From NCBI RefSeq assembly GCF_040546025.1, contig NZ_JBEPNA010000008.1, positions 57,238 to 121,237 of the forward strand: a stretch of 64,000 nucleotides of DNA, given 5' to 3'. The position numbers and the translations under genes were made by a program. Shown here piece by piece: positions 1 to 8,944 of the stretch. Positions within the stretch are counted from its first letter, which is position 1. Each line of letters starts with the position of its first letter. The notes below the pieces were generated by a model. That model searched no databases and was not told where the DNA came from. It saw nothing but the letters and a program-made list of their open reading frames with translations. Origin of the DNA: Marisediminicola sp040546025. GTDB lineage: Bacteria > Actinomycetota > Actinomycetes > Actinomycetales > Microbacteriaceae.

Positions 1-265
1 GGGCGACTCCCTTCACGACGACGCTCCACGCCTCCTCGTCGGTGAACCCGTCGATCTCGACCGCGACTCGTGAGTTCACGGTGAGCTCGAGCAGCTTGGT
101 GCCCGGCGCGGTCCGCAGCAGCAGGGTCTCACCGTCGGCGTAGTAGTTGACGGGGAAGATATCGATTTCACCCGACGCGCTGAGCGCCAGACGACCGAGC
201 GAACTCTGGCGCAACAGCTGCCAGTTCTCATCCTCGCCGAGTTCGACGACGGATCCTTCGCCTTC
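1..265 (-). CDS. Pyridoxamine 5'-phosphate oxidase-fold (flavin/F420-binding) protein, 3' part outside the window
   Basis: The minus-strand frame is open from 265 to the window edge. It reads through ENWQLLRQSSLGRLALS, IDIFPVNYYADG and LLLRTAPGTKLLELTVNSRV, the N-terminal beta-barrel pattern of small PPOX-fold flavin- or F420-binding proteins; the rest lies beyond base 1. The only well-placed start is an ATG at 271-269 with an AAGGGG-like ribosome site upstream, but it is followed directly by an in-frame TAG at 268-266. No ATG or GTG follows before the conserved region (only CTG/TTG). The gene may therefore carry a nonsense mutation in codon 2 or use a rare start. The substrate cannot be told from this fragment. 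Confidence 0.7.
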
Positions 266-295
266 CTACATGCTGTCCCCTTCCGCTCGCGGCCC

Positions 296-337
296 GGCGC
301 CGCATCCCCATCCGATCAGGGGCGGGGATGCGGCGCC
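296..337 (-). terminator. Strong hairpin downstream of actP
   Basis: A perfect 14-bp inverted repeat (arms 296-309 and 324-337, starting GGCGCCGCAT) has a 14-nt loop and lies just after the actP stop codon. There is no long U tract on either strand, as is common for high-GC actinobacterial terminators. It separates actP from the PPOX-fold gene. Confidence 0.7.
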
Positions 338-353
338 AGAGACGAACGTCCCT

Positions 354-1979
354 TTAGTGCTCCGATGCCTTCTCAGCACCGTGCCCGGTGAGCGAGCGCA
401 CCTTCATCTCGGCGGCGATGCGCGGGTCTTCCTTGCGCGTCGACGTGATCGATCCGAGCCAGCCGAGCAGGAAGCCGGCCGGGATCGAGACGATGCCCGG
501 GTTGTTCAGCGGGAACCAGGCGAAGTCGACCGCTTCACCGAACACCGAGGTCGGCGTGCCGGAGAAGACGGGCGAGAAGACGATCAGCAGCACGGTGAGG
601 CCGAGGCCGCCGTACATGCTCCAGACCGCACCGCGGGTGGTGAATCCCTTCCAGTAAAGCGAGTACAGGATCGTCGGCAGGTTCGAGCTCGCCGCGACGG
701 CGAACGCGAGCGCCACCAGGAAGGCGATGTTCTGCCCCTGCACGCCAATCCCGCCGGCGATCGCGAGGATGCCGATCACGATGACCGTGCGCCGGGCGAC
801 CTTGACCTCGGCGTCGGGGTTGACCTTGCCCTTCTTGATCACGTTCGCGTAGATGTCGTGGGCAAAGGACGCCGCCGCGGTGATGGTGAGGCCGGCGACG
901 ACCGCGAGGATCGTCGCAAACGCCACTGCCGAGATGATGCCCATGAGCACCGGTCCGCCGAGCGAGAGGGCCAGCAGCGGAGCCGCGGAGTTGACGCCGC
1001 CCGGGGCGGACTTGATTGTGTCCGGTCCGACGAGCGCCGCGGCGCCGTAGCCGAGGATGAGCGTGAACAGGTAGAAGACGCCGATGAGCCAGATCGCCCA
1101 GACGACCGAGCGACGCGCCTCGCGGGCCGTCGGCACCGTGTAGAAGCGCATGAGCACGTGAGGGAGCCCCGCGGTGCCGAGCACTAGGGCGATCGCGAGC
1201 GAGATGAAGTCGAGCGGGTTGCCACCGTACTGGAGCCCCGGGCTGAGGATCGCGTCGGCCGGGATGCTCGTCGACGCGGCGACCGCGGTGTCGAGCAGCT
1301 TCGACAGGTTGAACCCGTTGAGCACGAGAACCCAGATCGTCATGATCCCCGCACCCGTCATCAGCAGGAACGCCTTGACGATCTGCACCCAGGTGGTGCC
1401 CTTCATGCCGCCGACGAGCACGTAGACGATCATCAGCACGCCGACGACGGCGACGACGATCGACTGGCCGAGCTTGTCCTCGATTCCCAGCAGCAGCGCG
1501 ACGAGCCCGCCGGCCCCAGCCATCTGCGCGAGCAGGTAGAAGAGGCAGACCGCGAGGGTCGTGGTCGCCGCGGCCATCCGCACCGGGCCCTGCTTGAGGC
1601 GGAACGACAGCACGTCGGCCATCGTGAACTTGCCCGTATTGCGCATGAGCTCGGCGACGAGCAGCAGCGCCACGAGCCAGGCGACGAGGAACCCGATGGA
1701 GTAGAGGAAACCGTCGTATCCGTTCACGGCAATCGCTCCGACGATCCCGAGGAAGGATGCCGCGGACAGGTAGTCCCCGGCGATCGCGAAGCCGTTCTGC
1801 GGCCCGGTGAAGGAGCGACCGCCGGCGTAGTAGTCATTGGCCGACTTGCTGTTGCGGCCCGACCGGATGACGATGATCATCGTGAGGACGACGAAGGCCA
1901 GGAAGATCGACATGTTGAGGAGGGGGTTGTTCCCCTCGAGCGCCACACTGGGCGCTGCGGCGACACTCAGCGTGTTCAC
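354..1979 (-). CDS. actP: Cation/acetate (monocarboxylate) symporter, SSS family
   Basis: The 541-residue protein is rich in membrane segments (about 13 expected) and follows the solute:sodium symporter pattern of ActP/MctC permeases. It has an N-terminal helix, then SANDYYAGGRSFTGPQNGFAIAGDYLSAASFLGI, a hallmark of acetate permeases, and a long hydrophobic body. It probably imports acetate or short monocarboxylates with a cation. Its start overlaps the stop of the upstream DUF485 gene by 4 bp, the usual actP pairing, so the two are translationally coupled. Substrate specificity is inferred from the family. Confidence 0.9.
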   Translation of the reverse strand: MNTLSVAAAPSVALEGNNPLLNMSIFLAFVVLTMIIVIRSGRNSKSANDYYAGGRSFTGPQNGFAIAGDYLSAASFLGIVGAIAVNGYDGFLYSIGFLVAWLVALLLVAELMRNTGKFTMADVLSFRLKQGPVRMAAATTTLAVCLFYLLAQMAGAGGLVALLLGIEDKLGQSIVVAVVGVLMIVYVLVGGMKGTTWVQIVKAFLLMTGAGIMTIWVLVLNGFNLSKLLDTAVAASTSIPADAILSPGLQYGGNPLDFISLAIALVLGTAGLPHVLMRFYTVPTAREARRSVVWAIWLIGVFYLFTLILGYGAAALVGPDTIKSAPGGVNSAAPLLALSLGGPVLMGIISAVAFATILAVVAGLTITAAASFAHDIYANVIKKGKVNPDAEVKVARRTVIVIGILAIAGGIGVQGQNIAFLVALAFAVAASSNLPTILYSLYWKGFTTRGAVWSMYGGLGLTVLLIVFSPVFSGTPTSVFGEAVDFAWFPLNNPGIVSIPAGFLLGWLGSITSTRKEDPRIAAEMKVRSLTGHGAEKASEH

Positions 1980-2323
1980 TTGTTCTCCGCCCCTTCAAGC
2001 TGCTCGCGCAGTTCTGCACCGAGCGGGTCGAGGCGGCGGTTCGCGAACGAGACGTACCACATCGTGATTCCGAACGTCGTGACGAACTGCGACAGCCCGA
2101 GCACGATCCCCAGGTTGACGTTCCCGACGACCGGGGTCGACATGAACTCGGGGGCGAGCGCCGCGACGAGCACGAACGCGAAATACCAGATCATGAAGGC
2201 CGCCGCGATCGGCAGCACGAAGTTGTGGTGGCTGTGCTTGAGCTTGAGGAACTGCGGCGACTCCGCAATCGCCTCGTAGTCGATCGTGGACACCATCGGT
2301 GGACCAGGCTGGTCGGGGCTCAT
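1976..2323 (-). CDS. DUF485 small membrane protein, ActP partner
   Basis: The 115-residue protein has two membrane helices (FVLPIAAAFMIWYFAFVLVAALAP and NLGIVLGLSQFVTTFGITMWYVSFANR). This is the DUF485 architecture, almost always encoded just upstream of acetate permeases. The ATG at 2323 was chosen because AAGGAAG lies 6-7 bases before it and the family begins near here; the open frame runs further upstream without plausible sequence. It probably aids assembly or function of the symporter, but its molecular role is not established. Confidence 0.85.
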   Translation of the reverse strand: MSPDQPGPPMVSTIDYEAIAESPQFLKLKHSHHNFVLPIAAAFMIWYFAFVLVAALAPEFMSTPVVGNVNLGIVLGLSQFVTTFGITMWYVSFANRRLDPLGAELREQLEGAENK

Positions 2324-2386
2324 GAGGCTTCCTTGTCTCGGTTCGCGGGTGCGATGCGACTTCCTCGTCGAAGCCATCCCATCGCC

Positions 2387-2402
2387 TTCTGTATGCACAG
2401 AA
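2387..2402. promoter_or_regulatory. Candidate operator upstream of the DUF485-actP operon
   Basis: TTCTGT-ATGC-ACAGAA is a perfect 6+6 inverted repeat about 65 bases upstream of the DUF485 start. The flank is unusually AT-rich for this genome and also contains a palindromic TGTATACA at 2453-2460. The position fits a transcription-factor site controlling acetate uptake. The regulator is unknown. Confidence 0.35.
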
Positions 2403-2508
2403 CGCGCCCAGCATGTCATAGGGAGTCGTTTAATCCTAAGAAATCACCGATATGTATACAGAATCGGTGCACAGCCTGTTCTACCTCACGGCGCCGGAGC
2501 CACGGAAA

Positions 2509-2865
2509 CTACCGCCAGAACACCGCGATCACGGTGTTCACGAGGGCGAGTGCGCCGATCGCCGGCACGACCCAGGCCGCAGGTCGATCCTTCTTGCGGT
2601 TCAGGAACCCGACGACGACGATGACCACGACGACGACGAGCTTGACGGCGACCTTGGCGTTGTTCGACTCGTGGAGGTCGGCCATCTCGATCACCCCGAC
2701 GAGCGCGATGCCCGTCACGAGCTGCGTCCACGCCCCGTGCATGATGGCGGGGAGCACCACCGCGCGGCCGGTCTTGAACGACCGGATCTGCACGAGCACG
2801 CCCCCGAGCAGTGAGGCCAGTCCGACGAAATGCAGCACGACGAGGACGTTCTTGAGGATCTCCAC
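2509..2865 (-). CDS. Small integral membrane protein
   Basis: The 118-residue protein has about four hydrophobic segments: ILKNVLVVLHFVGLASLLGGVLV, the TQLVTGIALVGVIE region, VAVKLVVVVVIVVVGF and WVVPAIGALALVNTVIAVF. The layout is reminiscent of small predicted integral membrane proteins with no assigned function. It stands alone, divergent from pfkA, and no catalytic motif is visible. It is called as real from its length, coding-like sequence and clean gap to its neighbours. Confidence 0.7.
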   Translation of the reverse strand: MEILKNVLVVLHFVGLASLLGGVLVQIRSFKTGRAVVLPAIMHGAWTQLVTGIALVGVIEMADLHESNNAKVAVKLVVVVVIVVVGFLNRKKDRPAAWVVPAIGALALVNTVIAVFWR

Positions 2866-2980
2866 GGCGCCACCCTAGCAAGGGGTGACGGCCCCCAGCA
2901 GGCGGCGAACGGGTGTCGGCCGCATCCGCCGAGCGCCCGCGATTAGCACGCAGGGGCCGCCGACCACAAAGATAGGTGTC

Positions 2981-4006
<1,026 letters not shown>

Positions 4007-4061
4007 CGAGGCTGGCGGCATCCGCCATTTCGGCGATCCGACGCCGGGGTAGCGTTGACGG

Positions 4062-5048
4062 ATGTTCCGCGCCCTCAGAGTAGAGAAGTCCAACGGCGAC
4101 CCCGCCGCCATCACCGCGAGCCTGGTCGAGCTCGACGACGCCGATTTGATGCCGGGCGACGTCACGGTGGACGTCGAGTACTCGAGCATCAACTTCAAGG
4201 ACGGTCTGGCCCTCTGCGGGCGTCCCGGCGTGATCAAGAACTATCCGCTCGTTGCCGGGATCGATCTCGTGGGCGTCGTCGCGGCATCCGACAACGCGGA
4301 ATGGATGCCGGGCGACCGGGTCATCCTCAACGGGTGGGGCATCGGCGAGAAGCATCATGGCGGGCTCGCGGAGCGCGCCCGGGTCAGTGGGGACTGGCTC
4401 GTGCGCCTGCCCGACGGCCTCGACCCGCACGACGCTGCGGCGATCGGCACGGCCGGGTACACCTCGATGCTCGCCGTGCTCGCGCTCGAGCGGCACGGGA
4501 TCGGCGATGGCGACGTGCTCGTGACGGGCGCTGCTGGCGGCGTCGGATCGATCGCGATCGCCCTGCTCGCCGGACTCGGACACCGCGTGGTCGCGTCGAC
4601 CGGGCGGCTCGACGAGAAGGAGTATCTTGCGAAGCTCGGGGCAAGCGAAGTCATCGACCGTGCGCTCCTCGGTCTGCCGGGTAAGCCGCTGCAGTCGCAG
4701 CGCTGGGCGGCCGCGGTGGACTCGGCCGGCAGTCACACCCTCGCCAACGTGCTCGCACAGACGAACTACGGCGGCATCGTCGCCAGCTGCGGGCTCGCCC
4801 AGGGCGCCGACCTCCCGATGACCGTGATGCCGTTCATCCTGCGGGCGGTCACGCTCGCCGGCATCAACTCGGTGCAGGCGCCTCGCGCTCTGCGGGAGGA
4901 GGCGTGGGGCCGCCTCGCGCGAGACCTCGACCGCGACCTGCTCGACTCGCTCAGCACGACGGTCGGGCTCGGCGAGGCCCCGGGCACCGCCGAGGACATC
5001 CTCGCGGGACGCATCCGTGGGCGCACGGTGGTCGACGTGCGCGCGTAG
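4062..5048 (+). CDS. Acryloyl-CoA reductase-type quinone oxidoreductase (AcuI/YhdH family)
   Basis: This is a 328-residue medium-chain dehydrogenase/reductase without zinc ligands. It has the N-terminal YSSINFKDGLALCGRPGVI and YPLVAGIDLVGVV characteristic of YhdH/AcuI, the AAIGTAGYTSMLAV segment, a Rossmann VTGAAGGVGSIAI nucleotide site near residues 150-162, and the C-terminal AGRIRGRTVVDV. Characterised homologues use NADPH to reduce acryloyl-CoA to propionyl-CoA or reduce quinones. The natural substrate here is unknown. It lies 55 bp after pfkA and is followed by the 5052-5314 repeat array. Confidence 0.88.
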   Translation: MFRALRVEKSNGDPAAITASLVELDDADLMPGDVTVDVEYSSINFKDGLALCGRPGVIKNYPLVAGIDLVGVVAASDNAEWMPGDRVILNGWGIGEKHHGGLAERARVSGDWLVRLPDGLDPHDAAAIGTAGYTSMLAVLALERHGIGDGDVLVTGAAGGVGSIAIALLAGLGHRVVASTGRLDEKEYLAKLGASEVIDRALLGLPGKPLQSQRWAAAVDSAGSHTLANVLAQTNYGGIVASCGLAQGADLPMTVMPFILRAVTLAGINSVQAPRALREEAWGRLARDLDRDLLDSLSTTVGLGEAPGTAEDILAGRIRGRTVVDVRA

Positions 5049-5051
5049 GCG

Positions 5052-5314
5052 CTTTCATTATTCAGGAGTTGCGGCCTCCGGCCCCTGTCATCATTCAGGA
5101 GATCGGGCACTCGGTCGCTTTCATTATTCAGGAGTTGCGGGTGGCGGTATCCGTAGGCCGGCAGTGTTCAGCCGCATTTGCGGCCATTTCGAGGCCGGAT
5201 CACCGATTCTGAGCATCCGGCCCCTCAGCCACTCCTGAATGATGAAAGTCGCCCTGCCCGCCCACTCCTGAATGATGAAAGTCGACCTGCCCAGCCACTC
5301 CTGAATAATGAAAG
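5052..5314. repeat. Symmetric palindromic repeat array (3 + 3 inverted copies at 33-bp spacing)
   Basis: Three copies of CTTTCATTATTCAGGAGT (5052, 5085, 5118) are followed by three inverted copies, ACTCCTGAAT(A/G)ATGAAAG (5231, 5264, 5297). In both arms the spacing is exactly 33 bp. The three nested pairs share one centre near 5183, and a CCGCATTTGCGG hairpin lies at 5172-5183. The outer pair both carry TTATT and the middle pair both carry TCATT, so the changes match across the axis. As RNA it would fold into 18-bp helices separated by 15-nt internal loops. The same ends occur at 15941-16158 and 28540-28691. The function is unknown. Confidence 0.9.
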
Positions 5315-5343
5315 TTCAGCAGCGGCGTGGGAGCATTGCGGCC

Positions 5344-5742
5344 ATGGGCAGCTTCCTTCTCGTGACCGGCGCCGTGCTCGCTGCCGCCGCCGCCGCGCTG
5401 CACGTCTACATCTTCGTTCTCGAGAGCGTGCTCTGGACGCGCCCGTCGACCTGGCGGGTGTTCGGACTGCGAAGCCAGGCGGATGCCGAGACGACCCGGC
5501 CGCTCGCCTACAACCAGGGCTTCTACAACCTGTTCCTTGCGATCGGCGTCGTTGTCGGCATCGCGCTGCTCCCCGTGAATTCGTCCGCGGGCGTCACCCT
5601 CCTGCTGGCGTCGACTCTCAGCATGGTGCTCGCCGCCCTCGTTCTCGTCACGAGCAATCGGCCGATGCTGCGTGCCGCTGCCATGCAGGGGGTACTGCCG
5701 CTGCTCGCGGCGCTCAGCGTCGCCCTCTCCTTCGCATTCTGA
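5344..5742 (+). CDS. DUF1304 membrane protein
   Basis: This 132-residue protein has four hydrophobic segments. The first contains AALHVYIFVLESVLWTRPSTWRVFG and the next begins PLAYNQGFYNLFLAIGVVVG, both typical of DUF1304. The ATG at 5344 was chosen because a GGGAG site lies about 10 bases upstream. The longer in-frame start at 5308 falls inside the repeat array edge. No biochemical role is known for the family. Confidence 0.85.
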   Translation: MGSFLLVTGAVLAAAAAALHVYIFVLESVLWTRPSTWRVFGLRSQADAETTRPLAYNQGFYNLFLAIGVVVGIALLPVNSSAGVTLLLASTLSMVLAALVLVTSNRPMLRAAAMQGVLPLLAALSVALSFAF

Positions 5743-5788
5743 AGTTTGGGGCTCCCACGCAGGGCGGTAGATAGACCAGCATGGACCC

Positions 5789-6667
5789 ATGAAAAAATCC
5801 GACGTCGCCATCGTCGTGCGCGACCTGCGCAAGGCCTACGGATCGGTGACCGCGCTCGATGGGGTGAGCTTCGAGATCGAACACGGCGAGACGTTCGCGC
5901 TGCTCGGCCCGAATGGCGCAGGCAAGTCGACGACAATCGAGATTCTCGAGGGCTACCGCGACCGCACGAGCGGCACCGCGAGCGTGCTCGGGGTCGACCC
6001 GCAGCGGGGCGGTATCGCGTGGAAAGCCAGACTCGGCATCGTGCTGCAGAGCGCCGGCGAGAGCGGCAACGTGAGCGTGCGGGAGCAGCTCAGTCATTTC
6101 GCCGGCTACTACGACAATCCCCGCCCGATCGACGAGGTGATCGAGGCGGTCGGGCTCGCCGAGAAGCGGGCCACGCTCATCCGAAAGCTCTCCGGTGGCC
6201 AGCGCCGACGCGTGGACGTCGCCCTCGGCATCATCGGTCGTCCGGAGGTACTCTTCCTCGACGAGCCCACGACCGGGTTCGACCCGGAGGCGCGGCGCAG
6301 CTTCTGGGAGCTGATCCGCCTCCTCAAGAGCGAGGGAACCACGATCCTGCTCACCACGCATTACCTCGACGAGGCGGCTCAGCTCGGCGATCGCGCCGGG
6401 GTCATCGCGGGTGGGCGCCTCGTCGACATCGGCCGAATTGATGAGATCGGAGGCGCTCAGGCACGGGTGCCGATCGTGCGGTGGCGGGATGCCGACGGTG
6501 CCCACGAGCAGCGTACGTCCGAGCCCGGCACGGTCGTCGCCGAACTCGTCCGGCGCACCGGCCGCGAACCCGCCGGGCTCGAGATCGTACGTCCGAGCCT
6601 CGAAGACGTGTACCTGGACCTTGTCCACGCGCGAACGCCGGCAGTGCCCGTCGGAGCCGGCGAATGA
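5789..6667 (+). CDS. ABC exporter ATP-binding subunit
   Basis: The 292-residue cytosolic ATPase has Walker A GPNGAGKST (residues 40-48), the signature LSGGQRRRVDVALG, Walker B VLFLDEPTTGFDP and the H-loop ILLTTHYLDEA. The C-terminal PSLEDVYLDL is typical of DrrA/NatA-type ATPases that work with ABC-2 permeases. The stop overlaps the ATG of the permease gene by 4 bp, so the two form a transporter. The cargo (drug, lipid or other) cannot be deduced. Confidence 0.93.
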   Translation: MKKSDVAIVVRDLRKAYGSVTALDGVSFEIEHGETFALLGPNGAGKSTTIEILEGYRDRTSGTASVLGVDPQRGGIAWKARLGIVLQSAGESGNVSVREQLSHFAGYYDNPRPIDEVIEAVGLAEKRATLIRKLSGGQRRRVDVALGIIGRPEVLFLDEPTTGFDPEARRSFWELIRLLKSEGTTILLTTHYLDEAAQLGDRAGVIAGGRLVDIGRIDEIGGAQARVPIVRWRDADGAHEQRTSEPGTVVAELVRRTGREPAGLEIVRPSLEDVYLDLVHARTPAVPVGAGE

Positions 6668-7527
6668 GCAACCTGGCCGGCACACGCGCGGAAGCACTTG
6701 CCGCGCGCCGTCGCGGTGGCCCCCGCACCCTGCGCCTGGGCGCAAGCCGCATCGGATACGAGGTGCGCACCTACTTCCGCCAGGGCGACTCGGTGTTCTT
6801 CACGTTCCTGTTCCCGCTCGTGATGCTCACGATTTTCTCGGTCGCGTTCAGCGAAGGCACCTTCGGCACGCCCGGTGGCAAGGACGAAATCTCCGCCGCC
6901 GCGTTCTACCGGCCGGGGATGCTCGCGGCAGGCCTGCTGCTGAGTGGCCTGCAGAACATGTCTATCGACATTGCCACAGAGAAGGGCGACGGCACCCTCA
7001 AGCGCCTCGCGGGATCGCCGCTACCCGTGTTGAGCTATTTCATCGGCAAGATCGGCCAGGTCTTCGTGACCGGGGCGATGCAAGCCGCGCTGCTGCTGCT
7101 CGTGGCGGGCGTCGTTTTCCGTGTCGAGCTTCCCATCGATGCCGCCAGCTGGGTCACCTTTGCCTGGGTCTTCGTGCTCGGCGTCACGACCTGCGCGGTG
7201 CTCGGCATCGCGCTGAGCGGACTCCCTCGCAGCGGCAAGAGCGCAACCGCGGTGATCATCCCGATCACCCTCGTGCTGCAGTTCATCTCGGGGGTGTACC
7301 TGGGTTTCTCGATGCTGCCGGAGTGGCTGCAGAATGTTGCAAGCGTCTTCCCGCTCAAGTGGATGGCGCAGGGCATGCGGTCGGTGTTCCTGCCCGACAG
7401 CTTCGCCGCGCTCGAGAAGACCGGGGAGTGGGAGCTCGGGCTGGTTGCGATCGTCACCCTCACCTGGCTGGTGCTGGGCCTCATTGCGACCCGCCTCACC
7501 TTCCGCTGGATCCGCAAGGACAGCTGA
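6664..7527 (+). CDS. ABC-2 type exporter permease
   Basis: The 287-residue protein has about six membrane segments in ABC-2 order: an N-terminal SVFFTFLFPLVMLTIFSVAF helix, FYRPGMLAAGLLLSGLQNMS, then AIATEKGDGTLKRL-like coupling sequence (here DIATEKGDGTLKRLAGSPLP), and three more helices. The ATG at 6664 overlaps the ATPase stop (ATGA). It forms the membrane channel with the preceding ATPase. It converges on hemL with a 31-bp gap. Confidence 0.9.
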   Translation: MSNLAGTRAEALAARRRGGPRTLRLGASRIGYEVRTYFRQGDSVFFTFLFPLVMLTIFSVAFSEGTFGTPGGKDEISAAAFYRPGMLAAGLLLSGLQNMSIDIATEKGDGTLKRLAGSPLPVLSYFIGKIGQVFVTGAMQAALLLLVAGVVFRVELPIDAASWVTFAWVFVLGVTTCAVLGIALSGLPRSGKSATAVIIPITLVLQFISGVYLGFSMLPEWLQNVASVFPLKWMAQGMRSVFLPDSFAALEKTGEWELGLVAIVTLTWLVLGLIATRLTFRWIRKDS

Positions 7528-7558
7528 TCTCCACGACGTGCCGCCAGCGCGCTCGCCG

Positions 7559-8944
7559 TCAGGCCAAGGGCACCGCCGCGGCGGCCGCGCGCGCGGCAGC
7601 CGGCAGCGCCTCGAGGATGCGCCCGATGGCGGCCTCGTCGTGCGCGGCCGACACGAACCACGACTCGAACACCGACGGCGGCAGCGAGACGCCCGCGGAG
7701 AGCATCGCGTGGAAGAACGGCGGGTACCGGAAAGCCTGCTGCGTCTTGACCGCGGCATAGTCCCTCGGCGCCTCCGGGCTGAATACGAACGAGAACAGGT
7801 TGCCCGCGCGCTGCACCGAGTGCTCGACGCCCTCGGCGGCCAGCGCCGAGGAGACAGCCGCTGACAGGGTGTCGGCCACGGCGTCCAGTCGCGCGTAGAC
7901 GGCGGGCTCGGCGAGCCGCAGCGTCGCGATGCCCGCGGCGACGGCCACCGGGTTTCCGCTGAGGGTGCCGGCCTGGTAGACCGGCCCGAGCGGGGCGAGG
8001 AAATCCATGACGTCGGCGCGACCGCCGAGGCCCGCGAGCGGCATGCCGCCGCCGATGACCTTGCCGAAGGCGATGAGGTCGGGCGTCCAGTCGGCGCCGT
8101 CCGGGACCACGCCCGCGGCCTCGAGCCCCCACCAGCCGGCGGGGCCGACCCGGAAGCCGGTGAGCACCTCGTCGAGGATGAGCAGCGCGCCGTGCTCGCG
8201 GGCGATGGCCGACAGGGCGCGGTTGAAGCCGCGATCGGGCGGCACGACCCCCATGTTCGCGGATGCTGCCTCGACGATCACGGCGGCGATGCGCGGCCCG
8301 TGCTCGGCGAACACCGCGTGCACGGCGTCGAGGTCGTTGTAGGGCAGCACCAGCGTCTGCGCGGCGGTCGCGGCCGTGACGCCGGCCGAACCGGGCATCG
8401 ACAGTGTCGCAAGCCCGGATCCGGCCTCGGCGAGCAGCGCGTCGGAGTGACCGTGGTAGTGTCCGGCGAACTTCACGAGCAGCTCACGGCCGGTGAATCC
8501 GCGGGCGAGGCGGATGGCCGTCATCGTCGCCTCGGTGCCGGTCGAGACCAGGCGCAGCTTCTCGATCGGGGCGGCTGAGGAGCCGACGGCGTCGGTCACC
8601 GAGACGCGCTCGCGCACCAGCTCGGCGAGCTCGGTCTCGGCGGGCGTCGACGCGCCGAACGAGAGCCCGCGGGCCGCGGCGGCCTGCACCGCCTCGATGA
8701 CCTGCGGATGCGCGTGGCCGAGGATCGCCGGACCCCAGGAGCAGACGAGGTCGACGTACTCGCGGCCCTCGGCATCCGTGATGTAGGGGCCCGTCGCCGA
8801 GACCATGAAGCGTGGCGTGCCCCCGACCGACCCGAAGGCGCGCACCGGCGAGTTGACCCCGCCGGGGATCGAGTTCTTGGCGCGCGTGAAGTAGAGCTCG
8901 TTGGTCTGCATTGCACCGGTTTCGTTTGTCGTGGTGGTCGTCAT
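7559..8944 (-). CDS. hemL: Glutamate-1-semialdehyde 2,1-aminomutase
   Basis: This 461-residue PLP enzyme converts glutamate 1-semialdehyde to 5-aminolaevulinate, the second step of the C5 haem route. Recognisable parts are the N-terminal KNSIPGGVNSPVRAFGSVGG, the substrate/cofactor region STGTEATMTAIRLARG, LLILDEVLTGFR, and LIAFGKVIGGGMP with the Schiff-base lysine. It is the last gene of the left-pointing haem operon and overlaps hemB by 4 bp (ATGA). Confidence 0.97.
   Translation of the reverse strand: MTTTTTNETGAMQTNELYFTRAKNSIPGGVNSPVRAFGSVGGTPRFMVSATGPYITDAEGREYVDLVCSWGPAILGHAHPQVIEAVQAAAARGLSFGASTPAETELAELVRERVSVTDAVGSSAAPIEKLRLVSTGTEATMTAIRLARGFTGRELLVKFAGHYHGHSDALLAEAGSGLATLSMPGSAGVTAATAAQTLVLPYNDLDAVHAVFAEHGPRIAAVIVEAASANMGVVPPDRGFNRALSAIAREHGALLILDEVLTGFRVGPAGWWGLEAAGVVPDGADWTPDLIAFGKVIGGGMPLAGLGGRADVMDFLAPLGPVYQAGTLSGNPVAVAAGIATLRLAEPAVYARLDAVADTLSAAVSSALAAEGVEHSVQRAGNLFSFVFSPEAPRDYAAVKTQQAFRYPPFFHAMLSAGVSLPPSVFESWFVSAAHDEAAIGRILEALPAAARAAAAAVPLA

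Noticed and set aside
5052..5314. CRISPR array
   Set aside because: Repeats are 18 bp with 15-bp gaps, the two arms are inverted relative to each other, and there are no cas genes; CRISPR spacers are about 30 bp or more and repeats all point one way.
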